From Bacillota bacterium (GTDB taxonomy: Bacteria; Bacillota; Clostridia; Christensenellales; Pumilibacteraceae), in contig WRGC01000015.1 of the NCBI GenBank assembly GCA_009787385.1, positions 1 through 39,018 of the forward strand: a DNA stretch of 39,018 bases. The letters run 5' to 3'. Both the position numbers and the translations under genes were made by a program. A model generated the notes under the pieces. The model ran no database searches and was not told the DNA's origin. It was given only the letters and a program-made list of their open reading frames with translations. This document shows, piece after piece, positions 35,171-39,018 of this stretch. Positions within the stretch are counted from its first letter, which is position 1. Each line of letters opens with the position of its first letter.

Positions 35171-36501
35171 GTATTGTTAATTAAATTTGATTTGTTAGAA
35201 CTTTTTTTGTGATAATTCTTTTGTTGATTTTTTTTGTTTTGTGTATTAGATTTTTGCAAATTATTAGGTTTAGATTTATTTTTTTGTGAGCGACGGGGTT
35301 GTGTCTTTTTTTCTTTTTTTACAAATACAGTCATTGGGTATGGACTGTCAAGTTGAGTTATTGGTTTTTTTATGAGTTTTTCTATATCTTTTAGATAATC
35401 TTTCTCATCGTAATCACATAGTGAAATTGCTATGCCTGTATTGCCTGCCCTACCTGTTCTTCCAATGCGATGTACATAAGTCTCAGGTTCGTTTGGCAAT
35501 TCGTAATTTATGACATATCCCAAGGCATCTACATCTATACCTCTTGCTGCTATGTCTGTAGCTACAAGCATATTTATTCTACCCGCTTTAAATCCAGATA
35601 AAGCATTTTGTCTAGCACCTTGAGATTTGTCCCCGTGTATACTAGCAGTTTTGATATTAGCCTTTTCTAGTTTTGTAGCTAATCTATCTGCACCATGTTT
35701 TGTTCTACAAAAAATTATTGCTGATTTGATATTTTGCTCTTGTAGTATCCACAATAACAAGTCGGGTTTTGTGCTATAGTCAGTGAGATAAACGAATTGA
35801 GTTATTTTGTCTACAGTGCTTGAAGGGGGTGTGACTGATATAGAAACGGGTGACTTTAATATTGTATCACATAATTTGCGAATTTCTAAAGGCATCGTTG
35901 CTGTAAAAAATAGAGTTTGTCTATTTTGTGGCAAAAATTCTATAATGCGTTTTACATCGTTGATAAAGCCCATATCAAGCATGCGGTCTGCCTCGTCTAA
36001 TACTAGAGTATTGATATTGGCTAATTCACATGCCCCTTGCCATAACAAGTCAATGAGTCGCCCCGGTGTGGCAATAATTATGTCAGCACCTTGTTTGAGT
36101 GATAATTCTTGTGGATATTGAGATACCCCACCAATAAGTAGACTGCATTTTAGTTTTGTATACCTTCCATAAGCTTTAAAAGATTGCTCTATTTGCAAAG
36201 CCAATTCTCTAGTAGGTGTCAAAATAACCGCCCTAGCTCTTTTGTTTGGTGGGCATGATAACAAAGTCTTGGAGGGGGGATTAAGTATCAACTTTTGTAT
36301 AATTGGCAATGCAAATGCTGCTGTTTTGCCTGTACCTGTTTGAGCACAACCCAATATATCTTGACCATTTAAAGCTGGTGGTATAGCTTGAGATTGAATA
36401 GGTGAGGGAGTGACATAACCTTCTCGTACTAAAGCATCCAACAAACGCTTGTCCAATCCTAAATCACTAAATTGCAGTTGATTGCTGCTAGTATTTTCCA
36501 T
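35158..36501 (-). CDS. DEAD-box RNA helicase (RhlE/CshA-like)
   Basis: About 447 residues with all DEAD-box motifs: Q motif (FSDLGLDKRLL ... TPSPIQ), I AQTGTGKT, Ia PTRELALQ, Ib TPGRLIDLL, II DEAD, III TAT (usually SAT), V VATDIAARGID and VI HRIGRTGR. A C-terminal tail of about 60 residues is very rich in Lys, Asn and Gln and probably binds RNA non-specifically. It unwinds structured RNA for ribosome assembly or mRNA decay. The ATG at 36501 fits the family start; an in-frame ATG at 36543 adds a poor extension. I give no symbol because RhlE and CshA types cannot be separated safely by eye. Confidence 0.93.
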   Translation of the reverse strand: MENTSSNQLQFSDLGLDKRLLDALVREGYVTPSPIQSQAIPPALNGQDILGCAQTGTGKTAAFALPIIQKLILNPPSKTLLSCPPNKRARAVILTPTRELALQIEQSFKAYGRYTKLKCSLLIGGVSQYPQELSLKQGADIIIATPGRLIDLLWQGACELANINTLVLDEADRMLDMGFINDVKRIIEFLPQNRQTLFFTATMPLEIRKLCDTILKSPVSISVTPPSSTVDKITQFVYLTDYSTKPDLLLWILQEQNIKSAIIFCRTKHGADRLATKLEKANIKTASIHGDKSQGARQNALSGFKAGRINMLVATDIAARGIDVDALGYVINYELPNEPETYVHRIGRTGRAGNTGIAISLCDYDEKDYLKDIEKLIKKPITQLDSPYPMTVFVKKEKKTQPRRSQKNKSKPNNLQKSNTQNKKNQQKNYHKKSSNKSNLINNTKKD

Positions 36502-36570
36502 AACCTTTATTATACCATTTTTGGATAGATTTGTCAAATACATGTGTTGCTTGCTTAGTTATCTACTATA

Positions 36571-36630
36571 GAGTGTATAACTAGCGGATATTAACAATAA
36601 GATACAAACATTAGACAAGAGAAACAGTAT
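36571..36630 (-). repeat. Dispersed intergenic repeat, copy 12, truncated
   Basis: Only the right third is left, read on the minus strand: TTGTCTAATGTTTGTATCTT, TTGTTAATATCCGC and terminus AGTTATACACTC. The core hairpins are gone. The rest of 36631-36902 is AT-rich without a gene; I could not find a convincing sigma-E promoter for spoIVA. Confidence 0.75.
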
Positions 36631-36902
36631 TAGAGTTTATTTGAGTATTGTAATGTTTGTGTTTAGCCCGTAAATGTTGTAAAGTTTTTATTTATATAAA
36701 ACAAAATGTTGTACTAGTAATTTGTATTATATAGGTATTTATTAAACCTTATTTTTGCTATCATAAAATTGTACAACAAAACATATATATTGACTATAAT
36801 AATGTCTTCTTGCATAGATGATATTGCAGGGGATAACAATTTGGAGATTTTTAAAATAATTTATAAATTTTAAAATGATCTTATATTAGGAGTAAATATA
36901 TT

Positions 36903-38390
36903 ATGCAAGAAAAAGAGTTTGATTTGTATGGAGATATTGCCAATCGTACCAATGGAGATATCTATGTAGGGGTAGTAGGACCTGTGAGAGTTGGCAAGTC
37001 TACCTTTATCACTAAGTTTATGGAGAGTTTGGTTGTGCCAAATGTCAAGCAACCACATTTGCAAGATAGAATGCGTGATGAGTTGCCACAATCAGCTGAT
37101 GGCAAGACTATCATGACTACGCAGCCAAAATTTGTGCCTAGTGAAGCAGCTGCTATCAAAGTCAATGGTATAGAGCTAAAGGTTAGATTGGTAGACTGTG
37201 TTGGGTATTTGGCAGATGGTGTGAGTGGGCATGTAGATGAAAACGGCAAACCGCGCATGGTCAAGACTCCTTGGGCAGATAGAGATATGTCCTTTAGTGA
37301 AGCAGCTGAGTTTGGTACTCAAAAGGTGATTAGAGAGCATAGTACTATAGGTATTGTAATGACTACAGATGGTAGTATTGGGACAGACTTGCCTCGCAAT
37401 GCGTATGTAGCAAGCGAGGAAAGGGTTATAGGTGAGCTAAGAGAGTTGGGTAAGCCATTTGTCATAGTATTGAATACTATAGTTCCTAGTAGTGCTGAGA
37501 CTGTCAAATTAGCACAATCTTTGCAAGAGCGACACAATGCTCCAGTCTTGCCAATCAATTGTCAAAACTTGTCTCAAGAAGATTTGAATAGTATTTTTGA
37601 AAAATTGTTGTATGAGTTTCCTTTGGTCAATATTGATGTCAATATGCCAAAATGGTTGCAGGCATTGGATATTGATAATAAGATTATTGGGAATATGATG
37701 AACAATATTTTGCAGTTATCTAGCAACATGTGCAAAATGAGTGATTACGAACGAGTTGTGTCAGGCTTTGAGCAAAATGAATTTTTTCAAGGTTTTGCAT
37801 TAGACAATATTGACCTTGCTACAGGAAGTATTTCTTATAACTTGCAACCAAATCCAAATCTATTTTTTAGTGCATTGAGTGATGAATGTGGATTGGATAT
37901 AGCAGATGAGTTTGCATTAATGGCAAACATAAAGGAGTTGGCTATAGCCAAACACAACTTTGATAAAATGCGTACGGCATTGGATACAGCAAGGGTTGAT
38001 GGTTATGGAGTAGTAAGTCCAAGTCTTGAGGATATGACACTAGAAGACCCTAAAATATACAAACAAGGCAACAAGTATGGTGTCAAGTTGAGAGCTACTG
38101 CAAGTAGCTTGCATATTATGCAAGTAGATATTCATAGTGAAGTTAGTAGTATTTTGGGTACAGAACAACAGAGCCAAGAACTAGTAGATTATCTCACTAC
38201 TCAGTATAATCAAGACCCTAAGAGTATTTGGGACGCCAATATGTTTGGCAAATCATTGCAAAATTTGGTAGGTGAAGGGCTTAATAGCAAAATAAATTCT
38301 ATGCCAGAAGATGCTCGCAAAAAAATGCGTAGGACTTTGTCACGCATAGTAAATGAGGGGAAGGGCGGAATTATTTGTATTTTGTTGTAG
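36903..38390 (+). CDS. spoIVA: Stage IV sporulation protein A
   Basis: A 495-residue SpoIVA, full length. This ATPase polymerises on the forespore surface as the basement layer of the spore coat and is needed for cortex formation. The N-terminal GTPase-like domain has Walker A GPVRVGKST (near 26-34), with VDCVGYLADG as a Walker B-like region. The middle domain is followed by a C-terminal domain ending GGIICILL, matching the conserved hydrophobic tip that binds SpoVM and the membrane. TTAGGAG nine bases before ATG sets the start. Together with cotJ it marks the organism as a spore former. Confidence 0.97.
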   Translation: MQEKEFDLYGDIANRTNGDIYVGVVGPVRVGKSTFITKFMESLVVPNVKQPHLQDRMRDELPQSADGKTIMTTQPKFVPSEAAAIKVNGIELKVRLVDCVGYLADGVSGHVDENGKPRMVKTPWADRDMSFSEAAEFGTQKVIREHSTIGIVMTTDGSIGTDLPRNAYVASEERVIGELRELGKPFVIVLNTIVPSSAETVKLAQSLQERHNAPVLPINCQNLSQEDLNSIFEKLLYEFPLVNIDVNMPKWLQALDIDNKIIGNMMNNILQLSSNMCKMSDYERVVSGFEQNEFFQGFALDNIDLATGSISYNLQPNPNLFFSALSDECGLDIADEFALMANIKELAIAKHNFDKMRTALDTARVDGYGVVSPSLEDMTLEDPKIYKQGNKYGVKLRATASSLHIMQVDIHSEVSSILGTEQQSQELVDYLTTQYNQDPKSIWDANMFGKSLQNLVGEGLNSKINSMPEDARKKMRRTLSRIVNEGKGGIICILL

Positions 38391-38401
38391 TATTCTTTTG
38401 T

Positions 38402-38592
38402 GAGTGTACAACTGGCAGTCATTAATAATAGGATAATATTATACAAACAATCAACAAAAGCAACAATATTTTTTGACGCCAAAGAACAAAAAAAGTTATT
38501 TTTGGTTGCGAATTCAAAACCCCTAACACTTTAAGGTTGATTTTATTAAAATATACTTCTTTCCATCTTAATGTACTTCTATTTTTACACTT
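38402..38592 (-). repeat. Dispersed intergenic repeat, copy 13
   Basis: Inverted copy 12 bp after spoIVA. On the minus strand: GAAGTGTAAAAATAG, ATGGAAAGAAGTA, AACCTTAAAGTGTTAGGGG, the GAATTCGCAACC apex, and AACTTTTTTTG. The arms AAAGT/ACTTT replace the usual AAAGC/GCTTT, so pairing is kept. The terminus is TTGTACACTCA. Confidence 0.86.
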
Positions 38593-38642
38593 CTTTATTT
38601 GGTTGTATATAAATTAGAATCAAACTTTATTAGTTAGTATAT

Positions 38643-38680
38643 TACAAAAACAGCCATACAAAATTATGGTTGTTTTTGTA
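38643..38680. terminator. Intrinsic terminator-like hairpin
   Basis: A stem of about 16 bp beginning TACAAAAACAGCCATA with one G:U pair and a short loop, T-rich on the right arm. It may end transcription from spoIVA or from the opposite direction. Confidence 0.75.
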
Positions 38681-38893
38681 GTATTGCGTATTCAGTTTTG
38701 GATATTTGAGATAATAATATATCAAATAAAATTTAAATATAATTCAGTGTTATAAGTTTTGGTAAGTGTTTAAAAGTATTGCAATTTATTTTCATTTTAC
38801 CAAACCAAACTTATTTATACCAATCGTTGCTTTTTACTTTATAATTGACACAAAAAAATAATGTAAATTACAAAAAAACATATGTGAAAATGG

Positions 38894-38922
38894 TTGACAT
38901 GATACTAGTATCATGGTATGAT
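38894..38922 (+). promoter_or_regulatory. Near-consensus promoter overlapped by palindromic operators
   Basis: Perfect -35 TTGACA (38894-38899), 17-bp spacer, -10 TATGAT (38917-38922). The spacer is almost entirely the palindrome ATGATACTAGTATCAT. No start codon of a supportable gene follows within the window, so the target gene or RNA lies beyond the right edge. Confidence 0.75.
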
Positions 38923-38946
38923 ACTAGTATCATGGTATGATACTAG
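38899..38946 (+). repeat. Three 19-bp-spaced operator-like palindromes
   Basis: ATGATACTAGTATCAT occurs at 38899-38914 and 38918-38933, and its first ten bases recur at 38937-38946. Spacing is exactly 19 bp, near two helical turns, so bound dimers would sit on one face of the DNA between and beyond the -35 and -10 boxes. A repressor site is the natural reading. Confidence 0.8.
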
Positions 38947-39018
38947 AAAAAATTTTACATAGAGATGTTATCCTGGGTAAGACATATTTTGTAGGATTTG
39001 GCTAGGTAAGTACCCTGA

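Noticed and set aside
36631-36902. Sigma-E promoter upstream of spoIVA
   Set aside because: CATAAAAT (near 36761) resembles a -10, but no acceptable -35 lies at the right distance, so I did not annotate it.
38947-39018. A riboswitch or gene start after the operator-promoter
   Set aside because: ATCCT/AGGAT can pair and there is a nine-codon frame, but the sequence is cut by the window edge and matches no motif I know.

Overview
The window is AT-rich DNA from an endospore-forming, low-G+C Firmicute of Clostridia type. Spore genes (spoIVA and a cotJA-cotJB-cotJC operon), RNase Y, strong AGGAG-type ribosome binding sites at many genes, sigma-A style promoters and a eukaryote-like prolyl-tRNA synthetase all fit this. 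TAA, TAG and TGA all end genes, so the genetic code looks standard. I cannot name a genus from sequence alone.

Layout. 1-2.7 kb: 3' part of a large surface GH18 chitinase-like protein, open at the left edge behind a poly-G run. 3.1-6.7 kb: RNase Y, a secreted NodB-fold protein whose metal ligands appear lost, and an SSB-like protein with two OB folds. 6.9-10.6 kb: a heterodimeric ABC exporter. 10.9-15.5 kb: yebC, radC, rpiB, two unknown envelope proteins and an MBL-fold hydrolase. 15.8-21.3 kb: class II aldolase (minus), rpmG-secE-nusG closed by its own terminator, a small-multidrug-export family protein, murI, and proS (minus). 21.5-26.6 kb: rtcB, the cotJ operon and tRNA-Thr(GGT) (both minus), and a solitary phage-portal-like protein. 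27.3-35.1 kb: an envelope region with two large single-pass surface proteins (one carrying an (TATC)8 microsatellite in its N-terminal coding sequence) and two paralogous four-helix membrane proteins with Tyr/Asn/Gln-rich tails flanking a small membrane protein. 35.2-38.4 kb: a DEAD-box helicase (minus) and spoIVA. The right end holds a near-consensus promoter embedded in three 19-bp-spaced palindromic operators, whose target gene lies outside the window.

The most striking unexplained structure is a dispersed intergenic repeat of about 180-200 bp. It is present in 13 recognisable copies plus at least two end fragments, roughly one per 3 kb. It has imperfect terminal inverted repeats (GAGTGTACAA), a G-tract/C-tract hairpin with a conserved ATTCGC apex, a T-rich run, and a second AT-rich hairpin with a GCGT-type loop. 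It encodes no protein and sits only between genes, often just after stop codons, so it looks like a MITE-like non-autonomous element that also carries an intrinsic-terminator-like structure. This is my best candidate for an undescribed system here.

Functionally the window mixes housekeeping genes (translation, RNA decay and repair, carbon metabolism), spore coat and cortex assembly, and an accessory cell-surface region. The large surface proteins share a C-terminal plan of one membrane helix followed by a short basic, Asn/Ser/Tyr/Arg-rich tail rather than LPXTG.
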